Assembly (NCBI GenBank): GCA_945913015.1 | Contig: CAMECH010000021.1 | Span: 1-46,376, forward strand | From: an uncultured Bacteroides sp. | GTDB lineage: Bacteria > Bacillota > Clostridia > Lachnospirales > Lachnospiraceae | DNA: 46,376 nucleotides | Direction: 5' to 3' | Translations under genes and position numbers: made by a program | In this document: positions 15,924 through 23,997 of the stretch, piece by piece | Numbering within the stretch: the stretch's first letter is position 1 | How the letters are laid out: each line of letters opens with the position of its first letter | The notes under the pieces: generated by a model | Database searches by the model: none | What the model saw: only the letters and a program-made list of their open reading frames with translations | Told to the model about the DNA's origin: nothing

Positions 15924-15952
15924 ATCATATGCCGTAAAAATATAAAAAATGC
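15924..15952 (-). promoter_or_regulatory. Possible sigma-E promoter for spoIVA
   Basis: On the minus strand GCATTTT (15952-15946), a 14-base spacer and CATATGAT (15931-15924) resemble the sigma-E consensus (KMATATT-N14-CATACAHT). They lie about 30 bases upstream of the spoIVA start. Mother-cell expression of spoIVA is established in Bacillus. Confidence 0.45.
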
Positions 15953-16056
15953 ATGATTAATGAAGGAAGGGTAAAATCGTGTGGAAAAAAGACATGTGTT
16001 AGTGTATAATAATTTGGAAATTCAGATTAGCTGTGATATCAGCAGAAGCGAGGAAT

Positions 16057-17829
16057 ATGGAAAGCTTAAGGGAATATTTAAAAGAACACAGACTTATAAC
16101 GGATGGGGCGATGGGCACGTATTATGCGGAGCTTGCGAAAGACCAGACATCACTTGTTGAGCGGTGTACACTGGAAAATCCCGATATTATAGAGAAAATT
16201 CATAACGAGTATATTGAGGCAGGAGCAAAGCTTATACGAACCAATACATTTGCTGCCAATACAGCGGTGCTCGGCGCAGACAAAGAAGAGCAGGAAAAGC
16301 TGATTGTAAAGGCGTGTGAAATCGCCAGAAAATGTGCGGACGGCAAAGCATATGTTGCAGGTGATATAGGACCAATCAAGGCTGCTCCTGAAGCAGAAGA
16401 TGAGGTTACGGATGAGTACATGCGGATGTGTGATATATTTATCAGGATGGGTGTTGATGCAATCCGTTTTGAAACATTTTCGGATATAAGCGAAATTGAG
16501 CCTGTGCTGAAATATATACGTTCAAAGTCGGATGTGTTTATCATGGTTGATTTCTGTCTTAATAAGAATGGGTTTACGGCAGCGGGCATAAGTGCGGACA
16601 GGCTTATGAAAAAAGCGGCTGAACTGGACTGTGTGGATTCCTGCGGCTTTAACTGCGGAATCGGTTCCGGGCACATGGGCATGATTATGCAGCGCATTTG
16701 CGTGCCTGAGGGTAAATACATTTCATGCATACCTAATGCAGGATATCCTGAACAGATGCAGAACCGTATGATGTTTATGGATAATGTAAATTATTTCTGT
16801 AAAAATATCGAAAAGATAGCACAGCTTGGCGTTGACATAACGGGTGGCTGCTGTGGTACAAGACCTTCGCATATCAAAGGAATAGTTGATAAAATCGGCT
16901 ATGAAAAAAGCGGACATAAAAATATATTAAGGGATGACGGCAGCGTAGAAGTCAGAGAGCAGGTGAGCAACGAATTTATCGAAATGTTTAAGCCGGAGCA
17001 TAAGGTTGTTGCCGTGGAGCTGGACCCGCCATATGACGCAAATTATGACAAGCTCATTGAGCAGGCGCATTTTCTGAAAAAACATGATGTTGATATTCTT
17101 ACATTTGCAGATTCGCCGATGGGAAGAAGCCGTGTTGACTCAATACTAATGAGTCTTAAAGTTATGCAGGATACCGGAATTAAAGTAATGCCTCATGTAT
17201 GCTGCCGTGATAAAAATGTGATTGCAATGCGTTCAACGCTTCTGGGAGCGTACATCAGCGGAATAAGGCAGCTTCTTTTAGTTACCGGAGATCCTGTCCC
17301 AAGTGTATCAAGAACCTCCACGACAGGCGTGTTTGACTATAATTCAATCCGCCTGATGAGCTTTGTCAAAGAAATGAATCAGGAGCATTTCACTGATGAA
17401 CCGTTTTACTATGGCGGAGCACTGAATGTCACACTCGGAAGACTTGATAAAATTATTGAGCGCATGCAGAAGAAAATCGATGCCGGTGCATCTTACTTTA
17501 TGACACAGCCGGTGTTTACCGATGAAGGCATTGAGCGGCTTGCAACAATTAAATCCAGACTTAATACCAGGATTTTGTGTGGAATAATGCCGCTTATAAG
17601 CTACAGAAATGCGAATTTTATCAAAAATGAATTTATCGGAATTGATGTGCCTGACGAAATTGTGGCACGCTATTCCCCGGACATGACATCAAAGCAGGGA
17701 GAAGAGACGGGAGCGCAGATAGCTAACGAACTGATTGACAAAATGTATGATATTGTTGACGGATTTGATTTTATGCTTCCGTTTAACAGAGTTTCCCTGA
17801 TGGAAAAAATAAATGTCAATAACAGATAA
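16057..17829 (+). CDS. Bifunctional homocysteine S-methyltransferase / 5,10-methylenetetrahydrofolate reductase
   Basis: Residues 1-285 are a homocysteine S-methyltransferase domain (LITDGAMGTYY; zinc-ligand cysteines in GFNCGIG, about residue 200, and GGCCGT, 265-266). Residues 305-590 are a methylenetetrahydrofolate reductase domain (VAVELDPPYDANYDKL, LLLVTGDPVP, SYFMTQPVFTDEG, ILCGIMPLISYRN). The arrangement is like B. subtilis YitJ. It links folate C1 reduction to methyl transfer, probably with a corrinoid-dependent partner or a different methyl donor. I use the ATG at 16057 (MESLREYLKEH); an in-frame GTG at 16033 is possible, and neither has an ideal Shine-Dalgarno. No SAM riboswitch is seen in the 138-base leader. 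metA, another methionine gene, is at 22861 but is not linked. Confidence 0.92.
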   Translation: MESLREYLKEHRLITDGAMGTYYAELAKDQTSLVERCTLENPDIIEKIHNEYIEAGAKLIRTNTFAANTAVLGADKEEQEKLIVKACEIARKCADGKAYVAGDIGPIKAAPEAEDEVTDEYMRMCDIFIRMGVDAIRFETFSDISEIEPVLKYIRSKSDVFIMVDFCLNKNGFTAAGISADRLMKKAAELDCVDSCGFNCGIGSGHMGMIMQRICVPEGKYISCIPNAGYPEQMQNRMMFMDNVNYFCKNIEKIAQLGVDITGGCCGTRPSHIKGIVDKIGYEKSGHKNILRDDGSVEVREQVSNEFIEMFKPEHKVVAVELDPPYDANYDKLIEQAHFLKKHDVDILTFADSPMGRSRVDSILMSLKVMQDTGIKVMPHVCCRDKNVIAMRSTLLGAYISGIRQLLLVTGDPVPSVSRTSTTGVFDYNSIRLMSFVKEMNQEHFTDEPFYYGGALNVTLGRLDKIIERMQKKIDAGASYFMTQPVFTDEGIERLATIKSRLNTRILCGIMPLISYRNANFIKNEFIGIDVPDEIVARYSPDMTSKQGEETGAQIANELIDKMYDIVDGFDFMLPFNRVSLMEKINVNNR

Positions 17830-17880
17830 ATTCGTAATCTTTTAACAAAAATATTATAAAAATAATGGTGATTTTGTAAA

Positions 17881-17909
17881 TTGACACTTTAAGACAGTGC
17901 TGGTATATT
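17881..17909 (+). promoter_or_regulatory. Near-consensus sigma-A promoter upstream of the DUF5688 gene
   Basis: TTGACA (17881-17886), a 17-base spacer and TATATT (17904-17909). Transcription would begin near 17915, directly at the 5' arm of a hairpin. Confidence 0.7.
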
Positions 17910-17912
17910 TAG

Positions 17913-17952
17913 GCATACAGTAACAGATGGTTGCTGTATGTCTTATTTTTTA
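17913..17952 (+). terminator. Leader hairpin with T-run (attenuator, or terminator of the upstream gene)
   Basis: CATACAG (17914-17920) pairs with CTGTATG (17934-17940), followed by TCTTATTTTTTAT. It lies immediately downstream of the promoter at 17881, so an RNA from that promoter could end after about 40 bases. It might also stop read-through from the methyltransferase gene. Either way it sits 125 bases before the DUF5688 start. Confidence 0.5.
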
Positions 17953-18075
17953 TCCGACTGCTTTTTATAAAGCATCATGTATATGGACGGCATTTCTGCC
18001 ATGTTTCCGCAGGTTGTTTACAGTATGTAATTCCATTGCACAGGAATTATAATAAATCAGAGAAAGGATGATAGG

Positions 18076-18963
18076 ATGGATTATCAGCAATTCTTAAATT
18101 GCGTGCAGAAAAGGGTTTCAGAAACTATGGGGGAGGAGGTTGATGTAGAGGTCAGGCGTGTGCTTAAAAATAACGGGTGTGAACTTGACGGGCTTACAAT
18201 AATGCGCAAAGAAAGTGAAGGCTCGCCAACTATTTATCTGAACGGTTATTATGAGCAGTATATGTCCGGGAGAAGTGAAGAGGCAATTGTCCGCGAAATC
18301 CTGCAGATTTATGAAATTAATAAAGGCAGGGTAATGATTTCCGCAGCCGATTTTGGCAATTTTGAAAATATTCGCGGCAAGATAGTATTTAAGCTGATTA
18401 ATTATGATGCCAATACAAAACTTCTTGAAAGTGTTCCGTATAAAAGATACCTTGATTTGGCCGTGGTGTTCTGCGTGCTTGTTGAAAGCAGTAAAGACGG
18501 CAGTGCAACAGCTCTTATTTACAATGCACATCTTGCATTGTGGAATGTAACTGATGACGAAATATATGAGCTGGCTAAGAAAAATACGCCTGTAATTCTT
18601 CCGTACACCATAACCAGGATGGATGCATTTCTTGATGAAGAGTTATTGGAAGGGCAGGCACTTACAGATGCTGAATATATGTATATACTCAGCAATAAAG
18701 CATGTATTAACGGGGCTTCAAGCATGTTGTATGAAGGCCTGCTGGAAAGATTTTCACAGTATTTTGAAAGTGATGTGATAATTATTCCAAGCAGTATTCA
18801 TGAAGTTATTCTGCTGCCGTGGAACGAGCAGTACAATATACAGGAGCTGAATGAACTTGTGGGAGATGTAAATGCTTCAATAGTGGATAAAGAGGAAATG
18901 CTTGCAAATAATGTTTATATTTACAGCAGAGAAGAGAAAATTACAATGATTGCAGCTAAGTGA
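18076..18963 (+). CDS. DUF5688 family protein
   Basis: The 295-residue soluble protein has the pattern I associate with DUF5688, common in Lachnospiraceae and often present in many copies: N-terminal MDYQQFLNCVQKRV, LKNNGCELDGLTIMR, PTIYLNGYYEQYMSG, KIVFKLINYDANTKLL, DLAVVFCVLVE and, at the C-terminus, IIPSSIHEVILLPW followed by NELVGDVNASIVDKEE and VYIYSREE. Function is unknown; no membrane helix or catalytic motif is evident. A GAGAAAGGATGATAGG leader precedes the ATG. It stands alone between the methyltransferase gene and tRNA-Arg, with its own promoter. Confidence 0.75.
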   Translation: MDYQQFLNCVQKRVSETMGEEVDVEVRRVLKNNGCELDGLTIMRKESEGSPTIYLNGYYEQYMSGRSEEAIVREILQIYEINKGRVMISAADFGNFENIRGKIVFKLINYDANTKLLESVPYKRYLDLAVVFCVLVESSKDGSATALIYNAHLALWNVTDDEIYELAKKNTPVILPYTITRMDAFLDEELLEGQALTDAEYMYILSNKACINGASSMLYEGLLERFSQYFESDVIIIPSSIHEVILLPWNEQYNIQELNELVGDVNASIVDKEEMLANNVYIYSREEKITMIAAK

Positions 18964-19111
18964 CGGTGCATTACAGACTGTTGTTTAATAAGGCTGTCAT
19001 TACCGTCATGGAAGGTATTGTCAACGGTTATATAACATAACTGATATATCATAAATAAGACAGGTTATAATTTTATATGATTTGCGGATATGATTTGATA
19101 CAAGTTATGAT

Positions 19112-19140
19112 TTGACTTGACTGGGTGCTTTTGTTATAAT
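19112..19140 (+). promoter_or_regulatory. Sigma-A promoter for tRNA-Arg
   Basis: TTGACT (19112-19117), a 17-base spacer and TATAAT (19135-19140), about 48 bases before the mature 5' end of the tRNA. The 362-base gap from 18964 to 19325 holds only this promoter and the tRNA; I see nothing else in it. Confidence 0.8.
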
Positions 19141-19188
19141 AAATGAGTTTAAGGCAAGACTTTCATTACAGTGATGTCAGCCAGACAT

Positions 19189-19261
19189 GTCCGTGTAGCT
19201 CAGTGGATAGAGCACCGGCCTCCGGAGCCGGGTGTCGTGCGTTCGACTCGCATCACGGACA
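19189..19261 (+). tRNA. tRNA-Arg (anticodon CCG)
   Basis: The acceptor stem GTCCGTG (19189-19195) pairs with CACGGAC (19254-19260). The D arm is GCTC/GAGC. The anticodon stem CCGGC/GCCGG encloses loop CTCCGGA with anticodon CCG at 19222-19224, reading CGG codons. The T arm holds TTCGACT. The discriminator base is A at 19261 and CCA is not encoded. A T-run follows directly and probably ends transcription. Confidence 0.96.
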
Positions 19262-19325
19262 TTTTTTGTTATTTTTTGTTAATTAGGGAACGGACTTTTA
19301 AATAATTGCCGGGAGGAGAAGTATA

Positions 19326-20045
19326 TTGAATGGATTGAAAAACATTTTTCATGGCAGACATGTGCATGGACTTATTTCATATACTCTTTTGGCTGTTGCA
19401 GCAGTTGTGCTGGTTGTAGCACTGGTTCCGCTTGAAAATCCGTCAACGGCTTCAACAAGTGATGTGGTAGTTTCTTATGCGCAACAGGAAGATGAGGCAA
19501 AGAATGCCAGCAGTGAACCGGTCGTGGCAGCCATGCAGAAGGAAGCGGTAACTTCGGCAGTTGTCGCAAAATCATTTGTACGCAACGGCAATGAGGCTGT
19601 CAACAGACTGATTGAGAACTACTGTGAAGCACTTGTTGATGGCAGCGAAGAGGAACTTGCAAAGTATACGGACAGTGTAGATGACATTGACTCATTTTAC
19701 CGCATGGTATTTTCAGAGTATATTGAGGAAGTTACGGATATTAACTGCTATACTATGAGTGGAATGCTCAACAGCACATATATCACTGCCGTGACATATA
19801 ACGTCAGATATAAAGGATACAGCACTGTTCTGCCGGGAATACTTTACTGCTATGTGTGTACCGATGCAAGCGGTAATCTTTATGTGTCCAATAAAGAGCC
19901 GGGGGAAGATGTTTCGTCCTATAATGATATGATGTTTAAGAGCAGCTCAATTGCCGAGATAGTGTCAAGGGTTGCTGCCGAACACGATGCAAAGCTTGAT
20001 GCTGACAGGGAACTGGCTGAATTTTTAGCAGGCTTTTCGCAGTAG
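19326..20045 (+). CDS. Membrane-anchored protein of unknown function
   Basis: The start is a TTG with a strong GGGAGGAG Shine-Dalgarno 7-8 bases upstream. The 239-residue product has a basic N-terminus, one hydrophobic helix (about residues 17-36, SYTLLAVAAVVLVVALVPL), an extracytoplasmic Ala/Ser/Glu-rich linker (about 40-75), and a globular domain (about 85-239). That domain starts NEAVNRLIENYCEALVDGSEE and contains YNVRYKGYSTVLPGILYCYV. The size and helix-sheet pattern resemble NTF2-like or Cys-poor surface domains, but I do not recognise a family. It precedes rluF by 39 bases and may share its transcript. Confidence 0.75.
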   Translation: MNGLKNIFHGRHVHGLISYTLLAVAAVVLVVALVPLENPSTASTSDVVVSYAQQEDEAKNASSEPVVAAMQKEAVTSAVVAKSFVRNGNEAVNRLIENYCEALVDGSEEELAKYTDSVDDIDSFYRMVFSEYIEEVTDINCYTMSGMLNSTYITAVTYNVRYKGYSTVLPGILYCYVCTDASGNLYVSNKEPGEDVSSYNDMMFKSSSIAEIVSRVAAEHDAKLDADRELAEFLAGFSQ

Positions 20046-20084
20046 TAAGCAGATGGCTGCCGGAAGTAATGGGAAAGAGGAAAT

Positions 20085-20795
20085 ATGGAAGTACGGATAA
20101 ATAAATATTTGAGCGAGGCGGGGGTTTGTTCAAGGCGTGAGGCGGACAGGCTTGTAGAGGCAGGTGCTGTCACAATTGACGGTGTTACAGCCGTGTGCGG
20201 AAGTAAGGTCTCTGATGGTCAGACAGTTGAGGTGAATGGCACAAAGGTCGCAAAAAAGGCAGGAAAAATACTTCTGGCATTTAATAAGCCGGAGGGCATT
20301 GTGTGCACAACAACTGACAAGCAGGGAGATAATAATATTGTCGATTTTATTGGATATCCTGAGCGCATTTATCCTGTCGGAAGGCTTGATAAGGATTCAG
20401 AAGGACTTATACTGATGACTAATGACGGAGAGATGATGGATAAAATTCTCCGCTCTGCAAACGGACATGAGAAAGAATACATCGTTCGTGTCAATAAGCC
20501 TGTGACAGAAGAATTTATTAAAAAAATGTCTGACGGCGTGTATCTTAAGGAACTGGACAGGACAACCAATGTATGTGTCGTTGAGAAGGTGACAAAGTTC
20601 TGCTTCAGAATTGTGCTTACACAGGGGCTTAACAGGCAGATTAGAAGAATGTGTGAGAATTTTGGATATAAAGTATTAAAATTAAAGAGAATAAGGATAA
20701 TGAATATTCTTCTGGGTGATTTGAAAGTAGGCAATTACAGAAAAGTAACCGAAGAAGAATATGCTGAACTGACAAAGCAGTTGAATGGAGATTAG
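20085..20795 (+). CDS. rluF: 23S rRNA pseudouridine synthase, RluF type
   Basis: This is an RsuA-family enzyme. An N-terminal S4 RNA-binding domain (RINKYLSEAGVCSRREADRL, about 3-55) precedes the catalytic domain. The catalytic Asp102 lies in PVGRLDKDSEGLIL. Other blocks are AFNKPEGIVCTTTD, GHEKEYIVRVNKP, LTQGLNRQIRRMCENFGY and LKRIRIMNI. The NIVDFIGYPERIYPVGRLDK stretch fits RluF (E. coli U2604 and the tRNA-Tyr35 paralogue) better than RluB; the exact target is inference. GAAAGAGG precedes the ATG. It ends ...NGD-stop (AATGGAGATTAG), 35 bases before the ligA start. Confidence 0.88.
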   Translation: MEVRINKYLSEAGVCSRREADRLVEAGAVTIDGVTAVCGSKVSDGQTVEVNGTKVAKKAGKILLAFNKPEGIVCTTTDKQGDNNIVDFIGYPERIYPVGRLDKDSEGLILMTNDGEMMDKILRSANGHEKEYIVRVNKPVTEEFIKKMSDGVYLKELDRTTNVCVVEKVTKFCFRIVLTQGLNRQIRRMCENFGYKVLKLKRIRIMNILLGDLKVGNYRKVTEEEYAELTKQLNGD

Positions 20796-20829
20796 TGCTT
20801 AAAAGAGCATCTGCGGAATGGGGATTGAT

Positions 20830-22806
20830 ATGCTAAATCAGGTAAAAAGTGACATTGACAGAATAAAAGAACTTGTGGATATTCTAAATAAGGCAGGAAA
20901 GGTTTATTATTCAGAGGGACGGGAGATGATGTCAAACTTTGAATATGATGCCCTTTATGATGAGCTTGTTTTGCTTGAAGAAAAAACAGGCTGTGTGCTG
21001 TCTAACAGTCCTACGGTGAATGTGGGCTATGAAGCGCTTAGTGAGCTTCCGAAAGAAAGACATGAAAAGCCTATGTTAAGTCTCGGCAAGACAAAAAGTG
21101 TCGATGAGCTGGTTGAATGGCTTGGAACACAGAAAGGTCTTCTCTCATGGAAGATGGACGGACTTACAATTGTTCTGACATACAATAACGGCGTAATGAC
21201 AAAGGCTGTAACAAGAGGCAACGGAGAGGTTGGTGAAGTAATCACCAATAATGCAAAAGTTTTTCAGAATGTGCCTGTCACAATTCCTTTCAAGGGCGAG
21301 CTTATACTTCGCGGGGAGGCTGTAATAAGGTATTCTGATTTTGAAAAAATTAATGAGCAGATTCCCGAAGAGGGAGCAAAGTACAAGAATCCTAGAAATT
21401 TGTGCAGCGGCTCGGTAAGACAGCTCAACAATAAAATAACAAAAGAGAGAAATGTCAATTTCTTTGCATTTACACTTGTTAAGGCAGATGGTGTTGATTT
21501 TGGTAACTCAAGACAAAATCAGATGGAATGGCTTGCAGGTCAGGGCTTTGAAACCGTGGAGTATAAGATTGTTTCAAGGGATAATTTAAGAGACACTGTT
21601 GAGTGGTTTGAAAATGCGATTACAGGTAATGATTTTCCGTCAGACGGACTTGTTATTTTGTATGATGATATAGCGTATGGTGATTCACTTGGTACAACTG
21701 CCAAGTACCCACGTAATGCACTTGCGTTCAAGTGGACTGATGAGACTGCGCAGACAACACTTCGTTATATTGAGTGGAGCGCATCAAGAACAGGTCTGAT
21801 TAATCCTGTTGCTGTGTTTGATCCGGTTGAACTTGAAGGAACAAGTGTAAGCCGTGCAAGCGTGCATAATATCAGTATAATGGAATCGCTTGAGCTTGGC
21901 GCCGGTGACACGATAGAAGTGTACAAAGCAAATATGATTATCCCGCAGATAGCATCAAATCTTACAAGAAGCGGTGTGAGGGATATTCCGGAGGTTTGTC
22001 CCGTATGCAACGGGCCTACGGAAATCCGGAATCTTAATGATGCAAAGTCATTGTATTGTACCAATCCTGACTGTCAGGCAAAACATGTCAAGAGCTTCGT
22101 GCATTTTACCGCAAGGGACGCCATGAATATAGACGGACTTTCAGAAGCGACGCTTGAGAAGTTTATCCAGCATGGCATGATTCACAAATTCAGGGATTTA
22201 TATCACCTTGATATGCATAAGGATGAGATAGTTTCAATGGAGGGCTTCGGACAGAAGTCATACGATAATATGATTGCGGCAGTGGAAAATTCAAGAAATA
22301 CTACGCCTGCAAAGCTGATTTACAGCCTGGGAATTGCCAATGTCGGATTATCCAATGCTAAGATGATAGTGAAAAATTTCGGGAATGACATTGAAAATGT
22401 AATAAATGCCACCAGAGATGAGCTTTGCGCCATTGATGGCGTAGGAGATGTAATTGCCGATTCTTTTGTGTCATATTTTGAAGATGAGAAACACCGTGAA
22501 GATTTCAAAGAGCTTCTGGAAGAGCTTAATCTGGAAAAAGCGGATTTATCTCAGGAAAGCAGTGAACTTTCAGGTAAGACATTTGTTATTACCGGGGCAC
22601 TTGCACATTTTGAAAACAGAAATGCACTAAAGGAACTGATAGAAAATATGGGAGGTAAGGTAACCGGTTCCGTTACGGGAAACACAAGTTATCTTATCAA
22701 TAATGACAGCACATCAGGTTCTTCAAAGAACAAAACAGCGGCAAAACTTGGCATTCCGGTGATAACGGAGGATGAGTTCCTTGCAATGTTCGGAATAAAG
22801 CTGTAA
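20830..22806 (+). CDS. ligA: NAD-dependent DNA ligase
   Basis: LigA seals nicks using NAD+. Domains in order from the chosen start: Ia (YDALYDELVLLE), adenylation domain with nucleophile Lys108 in SWKMDGLTIVLTY, OB fold, a four-Cys zinc finger (CPVCNG ... YCTNPDC), helix-hairpin-helix repeats (SLGIANVGLSNAK, AIDGVGDVIADS) and a C-terminal BRCT (GKTFVITGALAHFENR). The active-site motif is KMDGL rather than the common KLDGLA/KVDG. I chose the ATG at 20830, with GGGG upstream. An in-frame ATG at 20818 sits within the Shine-Dalgarno-like GGAATGGGG and is less likely. At 658 residues it is near the usual length. Confidence 0.93.
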   Translation: MLNQVKSDIDRIKELVDILNKAGKVYYSEGREMMSNFEYDALYDELVLLEEKTGCVLSNSPTVNVGYEALSELPKERHEKPMLSLGKTKSVDELVEWLGTQKGLLSWKMDGLTIVLTYNNGVMTKAVTRGNGEVGEVITNNAKVFQNVPVTIPFKGELILRGEAVIRYSDFEKINEQIPEEGAKYKNPRNLCSGSVRQLNNKITKERNVNFFAFTLVKADGVDFGNSRQNQMEWLAGQGFETVEYKIVSRDNLRDTVEWFENAITGNDFPSDGLVILYDDIAYGDSLGTTAKYPRNALAFKWTDETAQTTLRYIEWSASRTGLINPVAVFDPVELEGTSVSRASVHNISIMESLELGAGDTIEVYKANMIIPQIASNLTRSGVRDIPEVCPVCNGPTEIRNLNDAKSLYCTNPDCQAKHVKSFVHFTARDAMNIDGLSEATLEKFIQHGMIHKFRDLYHLDMHKDEIVSMEGFGQKSYDNMIAAVENSRNTTPAKLIYSLGIANVGLSNAKMIVKNFGNDIENVINATRDELCAIDGVGDVIADSFVSYFEDEKHREDFKELLEELNLEKADLSQESSELSGKTFVITGALAHFENRNALKELIENMGGKVTGSVTGNTSYLINNDSTSGSSKNKTAAKLGIPVITEDEFLAMFGIKL

Positions 22807-22860
22807 TATAAAAAGCAATGCAAAAAAGCAATACAAAAAGTTATAGGGAGATGTTTTATA

Positions 22861-23784
22861 ATGCCGGTAAAGATACAGAATGACCTGCCTGCGAAGGCAA
22901 GACTTGAACATGAAAATATATTTGTAATGGATGAGACAAGGGCAGTGTCGCAGGACATACGTCCGCTTCAGATTCTTGTGCTCAATCTTATGCCGATTAA
23001 GGAAGAGACTGAGTTACAGCTTCTGCGCGCAATGTCGAATACTCCGCTGCAGATAGATGTGACATTTCTTCAGATGAAGACACACACTTCAAAGAATACA
23101 TCTGAATCACATCTGCACAAATTCTATAATGTGTTTGATGAGGTTAAGGCAAACAATTATGACGGTCTTATAATTACAGGTGCGCCTGTTGAGCAGCTTC
23201 CGTACGAGGAAGTCAATTACTGGGATGAGCTCACACAGATAATGGACTGGGCAGATATGCACTGTACTTCAACGCTTTTTATATGCTGGGGAGCACAGGC
23301 AGGACTTTATCACAAGTATGGAATAGACAAGCATATGCTTGATAAAAAACTGTCAGGAATTTACAGACATCATGTGATTAACAGAAAGCACCCTCTTATG
23401 AGAGGATTTGATGATTATTTTATGGCACCTCATTCAAGGTACACGGCTGTGAGCAGGGAGGATATTGAAAAATGTCCTGAGCTTGAGATACTTGCTGATT
23501 CTGAAGAGGCAGGTGTTTACATTGTAATGTCACGCAACGGAAAGAACTTATTTGTTATGGGACACCCTGAATACGACAGGATTACTCTTGATCAGGAGTA
23601 TAAAAGAGATATGGCAAAGGGGATTTCGCCTGATATGCCGGTTAACTATTATCCTGATGATGATTACACTAAGCGTCCTGAATTGTCATGGCGTGCTCAT
23701 GCCAACATACTTTACAGCAACTGGCTCAATTATTTCGTATACCAGACTACGCCGTATGATTTGAACGGGGCACCGATGAAGTAA
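22861..23784 (+). CDS. metA: Homoserine O-acetyltransferase (MetA family)
   Basis: MetA acylates homoserine in the first committed step of methionine synthesis. Family landmarks are PLQILVLNLMPIKEETE, TGAPVEQLPYEEVNYW, the nucleophile Cys142 in FICWGAQAG, IYRHHV, and the His235/Glu237 pair in GHPEYDR. Residue 111 is Glu. In characterised MetA enzymes, Glu at this position goes with acetyl-CoA and Gly with succinyl-CoA, so the acetyl donor is favoured even though the family is often labelled succinyltransferase. At 307 residues it is full length. A GGGAGA ribosome binding site lies upstream. No riboswitch is visible in the 54-base gap after ligA. Confidence 0.95.
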   Translation: MPVKIQNDLPAKARLEHENIFVMDETRAVSQDIRPLQILVLNLMPIKEETELQLLRAMSNTPLQIDVTFLQMKTHTSKNTSESHLHKFYNVFDEVKANNYDGLIITGAPVEQLPYEEVNYWDELTQIMDWADMHCTSTLFICWGAQAGLYHKYGIDKHMLDKKLSGIYRHHVINRKHPLMRGFDDYFMAPHSRYTAVSREDIEKCPELEILADSEEAGVYIVMSRNGKNLFVMGHPEYDRITLDQEYKRDMAKGISPDMPVNYYPDDDYTKRPELSWRAHANILYSNWLNYFVYQTTPYDLNGAPMK

Positions 23785-23877
23785 GGCGGAAAACAGAGTG
23801 GTGCAGGTACATAGATAGTACAGTGCGGCAACTGGAATTAAAACATTGAAAATAAAGGAGTTTCAGCGACTTTAGGT

Positions 23878-23906
23878 TTGAACGCCCCGCCCAAAATGCT
23901 GCATCG
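23878..23906. repeat. 29-bp direct repeat, left copy, bounding the nuclease islet
   Basis: The 29 bases from TTGAACGCC to GCTGCATCG are identical to 25408-25436, 1,530 bases away. An orphan-looking ribosome binding site (AAAGGAG near 23855) lies just upstream with no start codon at a normal distance, as if something had been inserted after it. Confidence 0.8.
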
Positions 23907-23997
23907 GTCAACAAAAGAATTCGGTGGCAAAGCAGGATATGAAAAAGCTGTTAAAGGATTGGAAGATGAAATCTTTTTTTGTGTAGGGAGAAATGAT

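Noticed and set aside
15895-16056. SAM riboswitch before the methyltransferase/MTHFR gene
   Set aside because: No S-box conserved blocks or terminator in the leader; the divergent spoIVA promoter occupies part of it.
22807-22860. SAM riboswitch or T-box before metA
   Set aside because: The gap is only 54 bases, AT-rich, with a direct repeat (AAAGCAATGCAAAA) but no room for the known folds.
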